Below are positions 6,752 to 15,368 of a stretch of 16,975 nt of DNA, one piece after another. The notes beneath the pieces are model-generated. The model saw only the letters and a program-made list of their open reading frames with translations, ran no database searches and was not told the DNA's origin. The position numbers were made by a program, and so were the translations under genes. How positions within the stretch are numbered: position 1 is the first letter of the stretch; each line of letters starts with the position of its first letter. The DNA is from JBCDCU01 sp039180865 (GTDB lineage Bacteria > Pseudomonadota > Alphaproteobacteria > Rhizobiales > JACESI01): NCBI GenBank assembly GCA_039180865.1, contig JBCDCZ010000073.1, positions 1-16,975 on the forward strand. Reading direction: 5' to 3'.

Positions 6752-7369
6752 CTAGGCGCTGACAAGGCCGGTACCGATCATTGAATCGCGGGTGACCAGA
6801 TTTGCGAGATCATCTTCGCTCATGCCGTCGGTGCCGTGGGGGCGTTTCGGCAGCACGAGATAGCGAAGCTCCGCATTGCTGTCCCAAACGCGGATCTCGG
6901 TGCTTTCCGGCAAAGAAACACCAAACTCATCCAGAACGCCGCGCGGGTCTTTCACGACTTTTGCGCGGTAGGGTGCGGCCTTGTACCAGACTGGCGGGAG
7001 ACCCAGCGTCGGCCAGGGATAGCAGGAGCAAAGGGTGCAAACGACGATGTTATGAATGTCTTCGGTGTTCTCGACCACCACCATATCTTCACCCTGAACG
7101 CCGGAGAATCCGAGTTCCTTGATCGCTTCTGTCGCATCATCGAGAAGCCGGGCCTTGAAATCAGGATCCGTCCACGCTTTGGCGACAACCTTTGCGCCAT
7201 TCCGGGGGCCGATCTTCGTCTCATAGGTCTCAACAATGAGGTCTATCGCCTCCGGATCAATCAGATCCTTCTCGGTCAAGACGGATTCAAGCGCCTTGAC
7301 GCGCAGTTCGACATCAGAGAGCGGTTTGTTATGGGGATGATCGTGATCGTGGTCATGATCGTGTGCCAT
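6752..7369 (-). CDS. nthA: Nitrile hydratase alpha subunit, cobalt type
   Basis: This 205-residue alpha subunit carries the metal claw VCTLCSC, with cysteines at 111, 114 and 116. The Thr before Leu marks the cobalt class (iron enzymes read VCSLCSC). Two of these cysteines are normally oxidised to sulfinic and sulfenic acids. Other family segments are GPRNGAKVVAKAWTDPDFK (54-72), CYPWPTLGLPPVWYK (116-130), and the C-terminal RVWDSNAELRYLVLPKRP. The N terminus is an unusual His/Asp repeat (HDHDHDHDHPH, 3-13). An AAGGA site is 7 bases before the ATG. The gene lies 20 bases after the amidase and before the beta halves. The enzyme hydrates nitriles to amides in the cytoplasm. The assignment is very secure; only the substrate range is unknown. 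Confidence 0.97.
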   Translation of the reverse strand: MAHDHDHDHDHPHNKPLSDVELRVKALESVLTEKDLIDPEAIDLIVETYETKIGPRNGAKVVAKAWTDPDFKARLLDDATEAIKELGFSGVQGEDMVVVENTEDIHNIVVCTLCSCYPWPTLGLPPVWYKAAPYRAKVVKDPRGVLDEFGVSLPESTEIRVWDSNAELRYLVLPKRPHGTDGMSEDDLANLVTRDSMIGTGLVSA

Positions 7370-7390
7370 CGTTCAATCCTTCCGTTTCTC

Positions 7391-8905
7391 TCAAAGGGTT
7401 TTCCAATCGACCGATGACGCATAAGCATCTGCGGCCTGGTAGATTGTCATTTCGTCGTAATGCTTCCCGATCAACATGGCGCTGATTGGAAGCCCGTCAC
7501 TCATACCGCACGGTACCGCCATGGCCGGATGCCCCGTCGCATCAAAAGGTGCGGTATTCGGGATCATCTCAAAGGCCCTTTGAAGATAGAGCGCCAGCGG
7601 CGCATCATCCGGTGGCAGCGGCGTCGCCTTCATCGGCGTGGTCGGCATCAGCAAGACATCGTAGTCGGCGAGAGCCACGTCATAGGCTGCCGTCAGCCTG
7701 CGGGAAAGATTCTGCGCCTTTGCGTAATAGCGCCCGCGGTAATGACGGATAAAGTATTCCCCGACAAACATGCTGACTTTCAATGAGTCGGAGAGTTCAT
7801 TCGCACGGTCACGCCAGTTCGCGTGGGCATCGAGAAGGCTTGTCGTGTAAAGCCCCTTCCAGTTCATGCCCATGCCATTGCCGTGCATCATCTGCCATTG
7901 GAGGCCTTCAAGGGCGATGGGTGTCCAGATCGCGGCACCAACTGCGTGCATGGGAACCGAGACCTCTTCCACACTTGCACCAAGCGCCTTCAATTGTGCG
8001 GCAACCGCTCGCACGGACCCATCAACATCGGCTTCTGAACTTTCGAGCCCAAAGCCTTCTGTCACGACACCAATCTTGAGCCCCGCAGCTCCTTTGCCGA
8101 GGGCTTCAGTGTAATTCGCAACCTTCGGATTATATTGCCGCGGATCAAGACCGTCTTCACCCGCAATGACCTCCAGTAGCAATGCATTGTCGGCCACATT
8201 GGATGTCATTGGCCCGACATGATCGATCGTACTCTCGATCGGCATCGCCCCTGTGTAAGGGACAAGTCCGTGGGTTGGCTTCATTCCATAAGTACCGCTG
8301 AACGAGGAAGGAAGACGGATTGATCCCCCTTGATCGCCGCCGATCGCCATATCGACTTCGCCGAGAGCAACAACCACGCCGCTCCCCGACGATGAGCCGC
8401 CCGCAGAAAATCCCATTTTATGCGGATTGTGAACGGCGCCCGTTGCATTGGTGTGGCTACCACCCGACAAGCAGAAAAACTCGCAATGAGTCTTGCCTTT
8501 GATAGTCGCTCCTGCGTCCAGCATCCGCGTTACAATTGTCGCATCGATATCGGGAACGTAGCCCTCCAATGTCGACGCGCCGTTCATCATCGGAACACCG
8601 GCAACGCAAACATTGTCTTTGACGGCTACTGTCTTGCCCGCGAGCTTTCCCGAACCGCTCCCTTCAATATCGACCTTGATATACCAGGCGTTGCGGGGAT
8701 TATCTTCCGGCTGCGGCCGAACGCCTGGCGTACGCGGATATTGCACGATCGGTTTCTCGTCGGGCAAAGCTTCGATGAGATCGTAGGCTGGAAAGTTGCC
8801 CATCATCGCTTCACGGAACTCCGCGACCCGTTCAGGGTCCATATCCATCCCAAGATCGGCGACAATCTCTTCCATTTGTTCTTGCGTCGGTCGCTTGACC
8901 GTCAT
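7391..8905 (-). CDS. Amidase signature-family amidase (nitrile hydratase-associated type)
   Basis: The 504-residue enzyme is an amidase-signature hydrolase converting amides to carboxylate plus ammonia. The Ser-Ser-Lys triad is Lys96 (VAVKDN), Ser171 in GGSSSGSG (169-176) and nucleophile Ser195 in DQGGSIR (191-197). These are the same positions as in the Rhodococcus amidase that accompanies nitrile hydratase (Lys96/Ser171/Ser195), which supports that subfamily. The N-terminal ~80 residues form the helical extension of this group. GGGAGGA lies 6 bases before the ATG. It is the first gene of the minus-strand run, 20 bases before nitrile hydratase alpha, so it should act on the hydratase's amide product. 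It is a close paralogue of the amidase domain at 16275 onward. Confidence 0.95.
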   Translation of the reverse strand: MTVKRPTQEQMEEIVADLGMDMDPERVAEFREAMMGNFPAYDLIEALPDEKPIVQYPRTPGVRPQPEDNPRNAWYIKVDIEGSGSGKLAGKTVAVKDNVCVAGVPMMNGASTLEGYVPDIDATIVTRMLDAGATIKGKTHCEFFCLSGGSHTNATGAVHNPHKMGFSAGGSSSGSGVVVALGEVDMAIGGDQGGSIRLPSSFSGTYGMKPTHGLVPYTGAMPIESTIDHVGPMTSNVADNALLLEVIAGEDGLDPRQYNPKVANYTEALGKGAAGLKIGVVTEGFGLESSEADVDGSVRAVAAQLKALGASVEEVSVPMHAVGAAIWTPIALEGLQWQMMHGNGMGMNWKGLYTTSLLDAHANWRDRANELSDSLKVSMFVGEYFIRHYRGRYYAKAQNLSRRLTAAYDVALADYDVLLMPTTPMKATPLPPDDAPLALYLQRAFEMIPNTAPFDATGHPAMAVPCGMSDGLPISAMLIGKHYDEMTIYQAADAYASSVDWKTL

Positions 8906-9687
8906 GGTGTCCTCCCTCTTCCAGCAAGTCTTTCGCCGCGAGATTCAATTGCGCGGCATTGATCGCTGCGCTCATTCCTCACTCTGGGCTACGATTGTCC
9001 GGTAACAGGTCAGCCTCGAAAGAGACAACGCGCCCTTCTGCCGCTACGAAAAATCTCGACACACGGTCGTAGGTGGCCAACGTAAAATTCACTCTTGCCG
9101 TAACGGCCCAAACATACTGGCAAGCGTAGTCGAAAAATAATTTCCAATTCAAGTAAATTTATACAATACTGAATAGACAAGTCTAAGTGCCCGCCTAGCT
9201 TTACACCAATGACGAAAAGCATGACTGAAACGACCGTGAAGCGCGACCGCTGCGACCAGTGGCTTTGGCTTGATACAATGCGCTCATACGACCTGCATGC
9301 TCTGCACTCTGAATGCGCGAACACTCTGTTACAGGTCTTAGGTGCGCACGGGCCAAACTCGCGCATATCCAATGCGTTCAACGATAAACGGCTTCCAAAC
9401 AGTCTGACCGAATTTTGTGCAGAGACTGATGAAAAAAGTCTCGTCTTGGTTCCAACGGATCTTCTGAGAAACAACGAACCCAGGAACGAAAATGCACAAT
9501 GTCGGTCAAAAATACCAAAGGTTTACAGAACCTTAACACAGACACGTCGAGGCCGAACGTCACCGTTGCCAATCTCTGGCATACAAAATGCTGTACACCA
9601 CAAAGCCTATCGCGGACCAGCGGATCTCAAAGCCGCAAGCGGATATCACCTATCCGTCGCCGCCATATCTTGAAGGAGTAGCCCGCC
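8906..9687. promoter_or_regulatory. Divergent control region between the nitrile hydratase and amide-transport operons
   Basis: These 782 bases separate the starts of two divergent operons. Frames of about 150 residues exist on both strands (9010-9474 minus, 9209-9673 plus), but they overlap each other, resemble no family and lack ribosome binding sites. An AT-rich patch at 9130-9180 includes the palindrome TAAATTTA and the motif shared with 2258-2276. Reading the minus strand, TTGAAT near 9150 and TACGCT 18 bases further is a weak promoter candidate for the amidase gene. No promoter for the flotillin gene could be assigned. Its AAGGAG ribosome binding site is at 9673-9678. The leaders would be long, leaving room for an untranslated regulatory RNA, but none was recognised. 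Confidence 0.5.
9141..9159. promoter_or_regulatory. Candidate operator, copy 2 of a motif shared with 2258-2276
   Basis: TTTCCAATTCAAGTAAATT matches TTTCCAATGCAACTATTTT of the AmiC-like/MarR intergenic region at 15 of 19 positions. It overlaps the weak minus-strand promoter candidate of the amidase-nitrile hydratase operon, a place where a repressor could act. It is a candidate site for the MarR-type regulator and is unproven. Confidence 0.3.
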
Positions 9688-11364
9688 ATGGCATGGCTCA
9701 TCGCCATTATTCTGATCATTGCTGCGGTCCTGATCGTCCTCTTCCTCAACAAGTTCTATGTCAAGGCGACGCGTGAGACAGCCCTTGTCCGAACCGGTCG
9801 CGGTGGGCAGAAAGTCGTACTCGACGGCGGAATTCTCGCGCTATCAATTTCGCATCGGGTCGCCGAAGTGAACATGCGGACCATGCGTCTCGAAGTTGAA
9901 CGCCGCGGAGAAAAGTCGGTAATCACAAAGGACCGCCTCCGGGTCGATGTGGCAGCCGAATTCTATGTGCGCGTCGAACCAACCGAGAAAGGTGTCGCGA
10001 CCGCCGCACAGGCCCTTGGCAGCAAAGGGTTCCGCGCAGCCGATCTCGCCGATCTTCTTGAAGGTAAGCTGGTTGATGCCCTGCTCAACGTGGCCGCCAA
10101 ATATACGCTCGACACCCTTCAGGATAATCGCGGGCAATATGTGTCTGAAGTGACTGACGCACTCTCTCCTCAACTCGCTCAAAACGGTCTCTTACTGGAA
10201 ACGGTTTCACTGACAGAGCTCGACCAGACGCCATTCAAGAACCTCAATGAGAACAACGCATTCAATGCGGTCGGGATGCGCCGCCTCGCGGAAGTGATCG
10301 CGACCAACAAGCGTGAGCGCACCGAAATCGAAAACAGTGCCGAAGTCGCCGTGCGCCAAAGCCATCTCGACACCGCAAAGAAGCGCCTTCTCATCGAACA
10401 GGAAGAAGAAGAGGCCCACCTCAGTCAGCAAAAGGCAATCGAAACCCATCGCGCCAGAACACTTGCAGAGACGGCCGAAGCGCAATCGGAATCGGATGAG
10501 CGCCGTGAATACGCCCGCATTCGACGCGATATGGAAGTCCGCGCGAAACAGATCCAATCGGATCGTGAGACGCGCGAACTTGAGCTTCAAGCCAATCTCG
10601 CGGTGAAAACAACGGAACACGACACGGAAATCTCGCTCGCGGCAAAGAAAGCGGAAGAAGCCAAAGCCGAAGCCGATGCGCAGGAGAGTATCGCTGCAGA
10701 AGCAAAAGCGCGAGAAGCGGTCACCACAGCGCGCGAGACAGCCATGGCGGAACGCGTCAAAGCAATCGCCGAAATCAAGGCACGCGAGCTAGCAAGCGTC
10801 GATGACACACGCGTGGAGTCAGAAGCCGGAACGGTGCGCGCCATGGCGGAGGCCGAAGCAGCAGCATCCGAAGCGAAGGCGCGGGCGCGCAAGGCTGAAC
10901 TCTTGGCAAAAGCAGAGGGCGAGTCAGCACTCTTTGCAGCCCAGAACGCTCAATCCGACACCATCGTTCAAATGAAGCTCGATCTTGCAAAGATCGAAGC
11001 TCTTCCAGACGTTGTCCGCGAGATGGTGAAACCGTCGGAAAAGATCGAATCAATCCGCATCAACCACGTTTCTGGCTTTGGACCCGGAACCGGCGGTTCG
11101 GGGTCAACTGGAGGCGGATCTCCATCCGACGGACCCATGGTCAATCAGGTGATCGACGGGATCCTGTCGATGGCGTTGCAGCTTCCGGCCGTCCAGAAAC
11201 TCGGCGAAGAAATCGGCATGAATGTCCAGGGCGGCGTCGCCCAGGCGGCAAAGGGTTTGACGGCAACCTCAGACGCAACAGCCAAAGACGAATCCGGTGC
11301 TTCCGCTGCAGACACGCCAAGCGAAAAGAACACGGCACCTTCATCAAAGAAAAGCAAATCCTAA
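9688..11364 (+). CDS. Flotillin-family membrane scaffold protein (YqiK-like)
   Basis: The 558-residue protein has an N-terminal membrane anchor (about 2-22) and an SPFH/flotillin domain (about 25-200) with ALVRTGRGGQKVVLDGG (32-48) and VDVAAEFYVRVEP. A long Ala/Glu/Arg-rich coiled coil follows (about 210-430), then PDVVREMVKPSEKIESIRI. The Gly/Ser-rich, disordered C terminus (about 475-558) ends in basic residues. Flotillins oligomerise under the inner membrane and organise membrane microdomains and protein complexes. AAGGAG lies 9 bases before the ATG. It is the first gene of the plus-strand run, 57 bases before the binding-protein gene, so it may be cotranscribed with the amide transporter. 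No NfeD partner gene is present. The family is secure; any role in amide uptake is inferred from position only. Confidence 0.92.
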   Translation: MAWLIAIILIIAAVLIVLFLNKFYVKATRETALVRTGRGGQKVVLDGGILALSISHRVAEVNMRTMRLEVERRGEKSVITKDRLRVDVAAEFYVRVEPTEKGVATAAQALGSKGFRAADLADLLEGKLVDALLNVAAKYTLDTLQDNRGQYVSEVTDALSPQLAQNGLLLETVSLTELDQTPFKNLNENNAFNAVGMRRLAEVIATNKRERTEIENSAEVAVRQSHLDTAKKRLLIEQEEEEAHLSQQKAIETHRARTLAETAEAQSESDERREYARIRRDMEVRAKQIQSDRETRELELQANLAVKTTEHDTEISLAAKKAEEAKAEADAQESIAAEAKAREAVTTARETAMAERVKAIAEIKARELASVDDTRVESEAGTVRAMAEAEAAASEAKARARKAELLAKAEGESALFAAQNAQSDTIVQMKLDLAKIEALPDVVREMVKPSEKIESIRINHVSGFGPGTGGSGSTGGGSPSDGPMVNQVIDGILSMALQLPAVQKLGEEIGMNVQGGVAQAAKGLTATSDATAKDESGASAADTPSEKNTAPSSKKSKS

Positions 11365-11421
11365 GTCCCATCGCCTTGGGTGATCCTTCAGGCGGGGATG
11401 AATAGAAACAGGAGAGGAATG

Positions 11422-12675
11422 ATGGCGATAACAAGAAGAAAACTGCTCAAGACAACGGCGGCAACATCGCTTGCGCTCGCGAGCCCCGGCATTATCGGCC
11501 GCGCCTATGCCGAAGACGCAATCAAGATGGTGGCCATCCTCGACCAATCCGGTGGCCTTGAACTCCTCGGGCGTCCGATGCTCGAAGCCACAAAACTCGC
11601 CGTCAAAGAAATCAACGATGGCGGCGGCCTGCTTGGGCGTCCGGTTGAATTGAAGTCCTACGACCCGCAAACCTCCATCCAGTTTTACACCCAGTTTGCG
11701 ACACAGGCTGCGGCGGGCGACCGCGCTGACGTTGTCCATGCCGGTATCACATCGGCATCCCGTGAAGCCATCCGCCCGGTCTTAAACCGGTTCCAGACGC
11801 TTTACTTCTACAACACGCTCTATGAGGGCGGTGTTTGCGACTACAACAATTTCTGCACCGGCTCGACGCCAGCGCAGACAGTTGAAAAACTTGTTCCCTA
11901 TACGATGAATAAATGGGGCAAGAAGGTCTACATCATCGCGGCTGACTACAATTACGGCCACATCACCGCCCAGTGGGTGAAAAAGTTTGTCGAAGACAAT
12001 GGCGGCGATCCGACTGCGATTGAGTTCTTCCCGCTGGACGTGACGAACTTCGGACCAACCATCCAGAAGATACAGGCCGCGAGCCCGGATTTTGTCATGT
12101 CGGCCCTCGTGGGTGCAGCGCATATCTCCTTCTATCGTCAGTACGCGGCAGCGGGCCTCACCCAAAAAATCCCCCTCGCCTCGACCACCTTTACACTCGG
12201 TGGCGAGCACCTGCTCGTATCCGCCGAAGAAGGGGACGGCATGATCGTCTCCTTCGCCTATTTCGAAGAGCTTGCATCGGACGCGAACAAGAAATTCCTG
12301 ACCGATCTGCGCGGTGGGTCGAGCGAAGACATCGCCTATGTTTCCGAGACCACCGCGCGATCCTATGAAGGTGTCCATCTGTGGGCGGAAGGTGTGAAGA
12401 AAGCGGGAACCACCGAACGCACAGCAGTGATTGAAGCGCTGCGCAGCCCAGTGAGTTATGACGGGCCGAGTGGAACGGTCACCATTGAGCCGAAGACGAA
12501 CCATTTGGTGCAAAACATCCACATTGCGGAACTCAAGGATCAAAAACTCACAATTCTTGAATCCTTCGACGCTCAGCCACCGAGTGACACGCTGCTCGTC
12601 TGCGATCTGAACGCCAACCCCAATCAATCCACTTTCTACTTCGAAAACGGATTGGCTGCGGCGGGCATCGAATAG
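11422..12675 (+). CDS. Amide/urea-type ABC transporter substrate-binding protein, Tat-type leader
   Basis: From the ATG at 11422 the product is 417 residues and begins MAITRRKLLKTTAATSLA, a twin-arginine-like leader, with likely cleavage after GRAYA. An AGGAG site 7 bases upstream favours 11422 over the adjacent ATG at 11419 or the longer frame from 11380. The mature protein has the type I periplasmic-binding fold: IKMVAILDQSGGLELLGRP, KEINDGGGLLGRPVEL and NTLYEGGVCDYNNFCTG. That last segment matches the formamide/urea-binding proteins FmdD and UrtA, with two cysteines placed to form a disulfide. It is homologous to the cytoplasmic AmiC-like regulator at 1042-2202. It should capture short amides or urea in the periplasm for the permeases that follow 33 bases downstream. 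The exact ligand is unknown. Confidence 0.92.
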   Translation: MAITRRKLLKTTAATSLALASPGIIGRAYAEDAIKMVAILDQSGGLELLGRPMLEATKLAVKEINDGGGLLGRPVELKSYDPQTSIQFYTQFATQAAAGDRADVVHAGITSASREAIRPVLNRFQTLYFYNTLYEGGVCDYNNFCTGSTPAQTVEKLVPYTMNKWGKKVYIIAADYNYGHITAQWVKKFVEDNGGDPTAIEFFPLDVTNFGPTIQKIQAASPDFVMSALVGAAHISFYRQYAAAGLTQKIPLASTTFTLGGEHLLVSAEEGDGMIVSFAYFEELASDANKKFLTDLRGGSSEDIAYVSETTARSYEGVHLWAEGVKKAGTTERTAVIEALRSPVSYDGPSGTVTIEPKTNHLVQNIHIAELKDQKLTILESFDAQPPSDTLLVCDLNANPNQSTFYFENGLAAAGIE

Positions 12676-12708
12676 GCTTCAATCGCACGATAGTAGGAAG
12701 TCGCCGTT

Positions 12709-13578
12709 TTGGATTATGCTGTTGTCCTCGTCCTTCAGATCATAGCCGGTATTGCCAATATCGCTTTGATCGCCCTGGGCCTCGCCATCATTTTCGGGAT
12801 GATGCGGGTCATCAATCTTGCCCATGGCGAATTTCTGATGCTCGGCGGCTATACGGTTGTGGTCACCACAAATTTGGGCGTGAACATATGGATTGCGATG
12901 TTCATATGCGCGCCGATTGTGGTGGGGCTCATTGGCGTCATCGTGGAGCGGGTGCTCATCCGTTTCCTCTATGGCCGGATGATTGACACCTTACTCGCCA
13001 CCTGGGGTTTGAGCCTTTTCCTGATTGGCCTTGTAACAATCATCTTTGGCCCGCAGACGGCGACCACCATCTCTCCACCAATCGCCGCGGTTCAGATCGG
13101 TGACTTTTCATCAAGCGGCTATGAGCTGTTTCTGATCTTTGTGACCCTCGGCATCATCGGCGGCGTATACTGGGTCCTGCGTTACACGAAACTCGGCCTG
13201 ATGGCCCGGGGCACTATGCAGAATTCCGACATGGCGGAAGCGCTCGGTGTATCGACGACGCGGGTCTATATGATCACCTTCGGACTTGGCTCGGCCGTCG
13301 CGGGGCTCGCAGGCGGCTTACTCGCGCCGATTACGGGTGTCGTGCCGACAATCGGTGCCCTCTATATTGCGAAAGCCTTCATCACCGTCATCAGCGGAGG
13401 AGCCGCCATTCTTGCAGGTACTGCCTCAGCGGCGGGTCTGCTTGGCGCGGTCAACGGCATCGTCACCTTCGCGACAGGCCCAACCATCGGTGAAGTCGCG
13501 CTCCTCATCTCCGCCATCATTCTCCTACGGTTGATGCCAAGCGGCATCACTGGCAGATTTTTCAAACGAAGCCTGTGA
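12709..13578 (+). CDS. Liv/Urt-type ABC transporter permease (LivH/UrtB family)
   Basis: The 289-residue, strongly hydrophobic protein has about eight membrane segments. It carries the LivH-family N-terminal block FGMMRVINLAHGEFLMLGGY and a cytoplasmic loop GTMQNSDMAEALGVSTTRVY (ATPase contact). Its end, AILLRLMPSGITGRFFKR, is also typical. Translation starts at a TTG (12709) with AGGAAG 8 bases upstream; no in-frame ATG fits the family N terminus. Its stop overlaps the next gene's start (GTGA at 13575-13578). It forms half of the translocation channel for amides or urea. Confidence 0.93.
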   Translation: MDYAVVLVLQIIAGIANIALIALGLAIIFGMMRVINLAHGEFLMLGGYTVVVTTNLGVNIWIAMFICAPIVVGLIGVIVERVLIRFLYGRMIDTLLATWGLSLFLIGLVTIIFGPQTATTISPPIAAVQIGDFSSSGYELFLIFVTLGIIGGVYWVLRYTKLGLMARGTMQNSDMAEALGVSTTRVYMITFGLGSAVAGLAGGLLAPITGVVPTIGALYIAKAFITVISGGAAILAGTASAAGLLGAVNGIVTFATGPTIGEVALLISAIILLRLMPSGITGRFFKRSL

Positions 13579-14630
13579 CCCTAAGAACCGAAAACACACA
13601 ACTCATACTCCTTGGCATCGCCGGACTCGTCTTCATGTTCGGCGCGCCGCAGGTCTTGCAGCTTTTCACCATCATCAATCTGACGACGGCAATTGCGCTC
13701 GCTCTGCTTGCATTGAGCCTCGGACTGATCTGGGGGTATGGCGGCATATTGTGTTTCGGCCAGACAGCCTTTTTCGGGCTTGGTGCCTATGCCTATGCCA
13801 TCGTTGCTCAAAACACCGGCGACACGACAATCGCGGTCCTCGGCGCGATCGTGGTGGCCAGCGCCTTTGCAGCAATCCTTGGATATTTCGTCTTTTTCGG
13901 TCGGGTCAGCGACGTCTATCTCGGCGTGATTACGCTCACCGTCACGCTCATCTTTTTTAATCTTCTGCGCCGCACATCCGGGCCTGAGTACAAGATCGGC
14001 AATGCGCTTCTTGGCGGTTTCAACGGCACGACGGCGCCACCTCTGACCTTCCCATGGGATCCCGGGACGGTCCTCTTCCCGAACCAGACATTTTACGTGG
14101 CCATGGGCACACTCATTGTCTGCTATTTCGGATGTGTGTTTCTGACTCGATCGCATTTTGGACGGGTTTGCGTTGCGATACGCGAAAACGAGACGCGCGC
14201 CGAACTTCTCGGCTACGATTCACGACTTTACAAGCTGGGGCTTTTCACTGTTGGCGGGGGGCTTGCCGGTCTTGCTGGCGTCCTCATGGCAAATGGCGTT
14301 GGCCGCGTTACGCCGGACCTATTCAATCTGTCCTACGCGGCTCAGGCGATTATCTGGGTGATTGTTGGTGGGCGCGGCACATTGATCGGGCCGATCTTCG
14401 GCGCCTTCGCAATCTTCTGGCTCACCTCGTGGCTTGGGACACAATCGCAACTCAACATCAATCTAGTGCTCGGCCTTGTCCTGATCCTTTTCGTCCTTCT
14501 CCTGCCACGCGGGCTCGTTCCGGCTGCCGCTGATCTTCTGAACTGGCGTCCACAGCGACGGATCACAAAACATGATCAGCGCCGTGCCCGCCGCCGCTCC
14601 CGCACCCGCCTCGCCGAGGAGGATGCGTGA
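13575..14630 (+). CDS. Liv/Urt-type ABC transporter permease (LivM/UrtC family)
   Basis: The 351-residue protein is the second permease of the heterodimer. It has LivM-family signatures GLIWGYGGILCFGQTAFFGL near residue 55 and the cytoplasmic coupling loop RVCVAIRENETRAELLGYD. IIWVIVGGRGTLIGPIFGA lies in a late membrane segment. The GTG start at 13575 overlaps the stop of the first permease, so the pair is translationally coupled. The C-terminal ~26 residues form a strongly basic cytoplasmic tail. The stop overlaps the ATPase start (TGATG at 14628-14632). Confidence 0.93.
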   Translation: MTLRTENTQLILLGIAGLVFMFGAPQVLQLFTIINLTTAIALALLALSLGLIWGYGGILCFGQTAFFGLGAYAYAIVAQNTGDTTIAVLGAIVVASAFAAILGYFVFFGRVSDVYLGVITLTVTLIFFNLLRRTSGPEYKIGNALLGGFNGTTAPPLTFPWDPGTVLFPNQTFYVAMGTLIVCYFGCVFLTRSHFGRVCVAIRENETRAELLGYDSRLYKLGLFTVGGGLAGLAGVLMANGVGRVTPDLFNLSYAAQAIIWVIVGGRGTLIGPIFGAFAIFWLTSWLGTQSQLNINLVLGLVLILFVLLLPRGLVPAAADLLNWRPQRRITKHDQRRARRRSRTRLAEEDA

Positions 14631-15358
14631 TGGCCAAGCGTCGGCGTGAAGTGGTAGTCGAGACCCGCGACCTTTCCATGCGGTTTGGCGGCGTCGTCGC
14701 CAATGACAGTGTCGATTTCACGCTCCACGAGGGTGAACTGCGGTGTCTGATCGGCCCGAACGGTGCGGGAAAGAGCACATTCTTCAAATGTCTTACCGGG
14801 CAATTGAAACCGAGTGAAGGCACTGTCCTTATCAGAAATGTCGACACGACCGGCGCGGATCCCCACGAAGTTGCAAGACTTGGCGTCGGCATCAAGACCC
14901 AGGTGCCCAATGTGTTCGATGGTCTCAGCGTGCACGATAACATCTGGCTTTCCTGCCGGCGCTGGCATGACAAGAACCGCGCCCGGTCGCTTACAGACGA
15001 GACATTGGAGCGCGCGCGGCTCACCGATAACCGCAATGCCATTGTAGGCACGCTTGCCCATGGGCAACGCCAATGGGTCGAGCTGGCGATGGTCATGGCG
15101 GCGGAACCCTGGCTTGTTCTGCTTGACGAACCAGCCGCGGGCATGACCCACGAAGAAACCGATTTCACAGCAGATCTCATCCGCGAACTCAACAAGCGCG
15201 CAAGCCTTATCGTTGTTGAGCACGACATGAATTTCATCCGGTCCATTGCTGACAAAGTGACCGTCTTTCATCGCGGCGCAATCCTGATTGAAGACACAAT
15301 GGATGTCATCTCGGCCGACGAGACGGTGCGAGAAGTCTATCTCGGGCACAAACATTGA
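14630..15358 (+). CDS. urtD: Amide/urea ABC transporter ATPase (UrtD/LivG-like)
   Basis: The 242-residue ATPase has Walker A GPNGAGKST (42-50), a Q-loop region KTQVPNVFDGLSVHDNI, the signature LAHGQRQWVE, Walker B WLVLLDEP and switch His in VEHDMNFI. The HGQ(K/R)QW signature followed by DEPAAGMTHEET is characteristic of UrtD, the urea-transporter ATPase, rather than LivG. The ATG at 14630 overlaps the permease stop; an in-frame GTG at 14627 is an alternative. It should pair with the UrtE-like ATPase domain encoded next, 10 bases downstream, to drive amide uptake. Confidence 0.93.
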   Translation: MAKRRREVVVETRDLSMRFGGVVANDSVDFTLHEGELRCLIGPNGAGKSTFFKCLTGQLKPSEGTVLIRNVDTTGADPHEVARLGVGIKTQVPNVFDGLSVHDNIWLSCRRWHDKNRARSLTDETLERARLTDNRNAIVGTLAHGQRQWVELAMVMAAEPWLVLLDEPAAGMTHEETDFTADLIRELNKRASLIVVEHDMNFIRSIADKVTVFHRGAILIEDTMDVISADETVREVYLGHKH

Positions 15359-15368
15359 GAAGGGACCG

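Noticed and set aside
9209..9673. A 154-codon plus-strand frame in the divergent control region, with a 154-codon minus-strand frame overlapping it at 9010-9474
   Set aside because: Neither resembles any family, neither has a ribosome binding site, and they overlap each other on opposite strands; both look like chance frames in non-coding DNA.
11367..11400. Hairpin CGCCT/AGGCG (11372-11376 with 11390-11394) between the flotillin and binding-protein genes
   Set aside because: The stem is short and interrupted and has no T-run, so it is not supported as a terminator or processing site.
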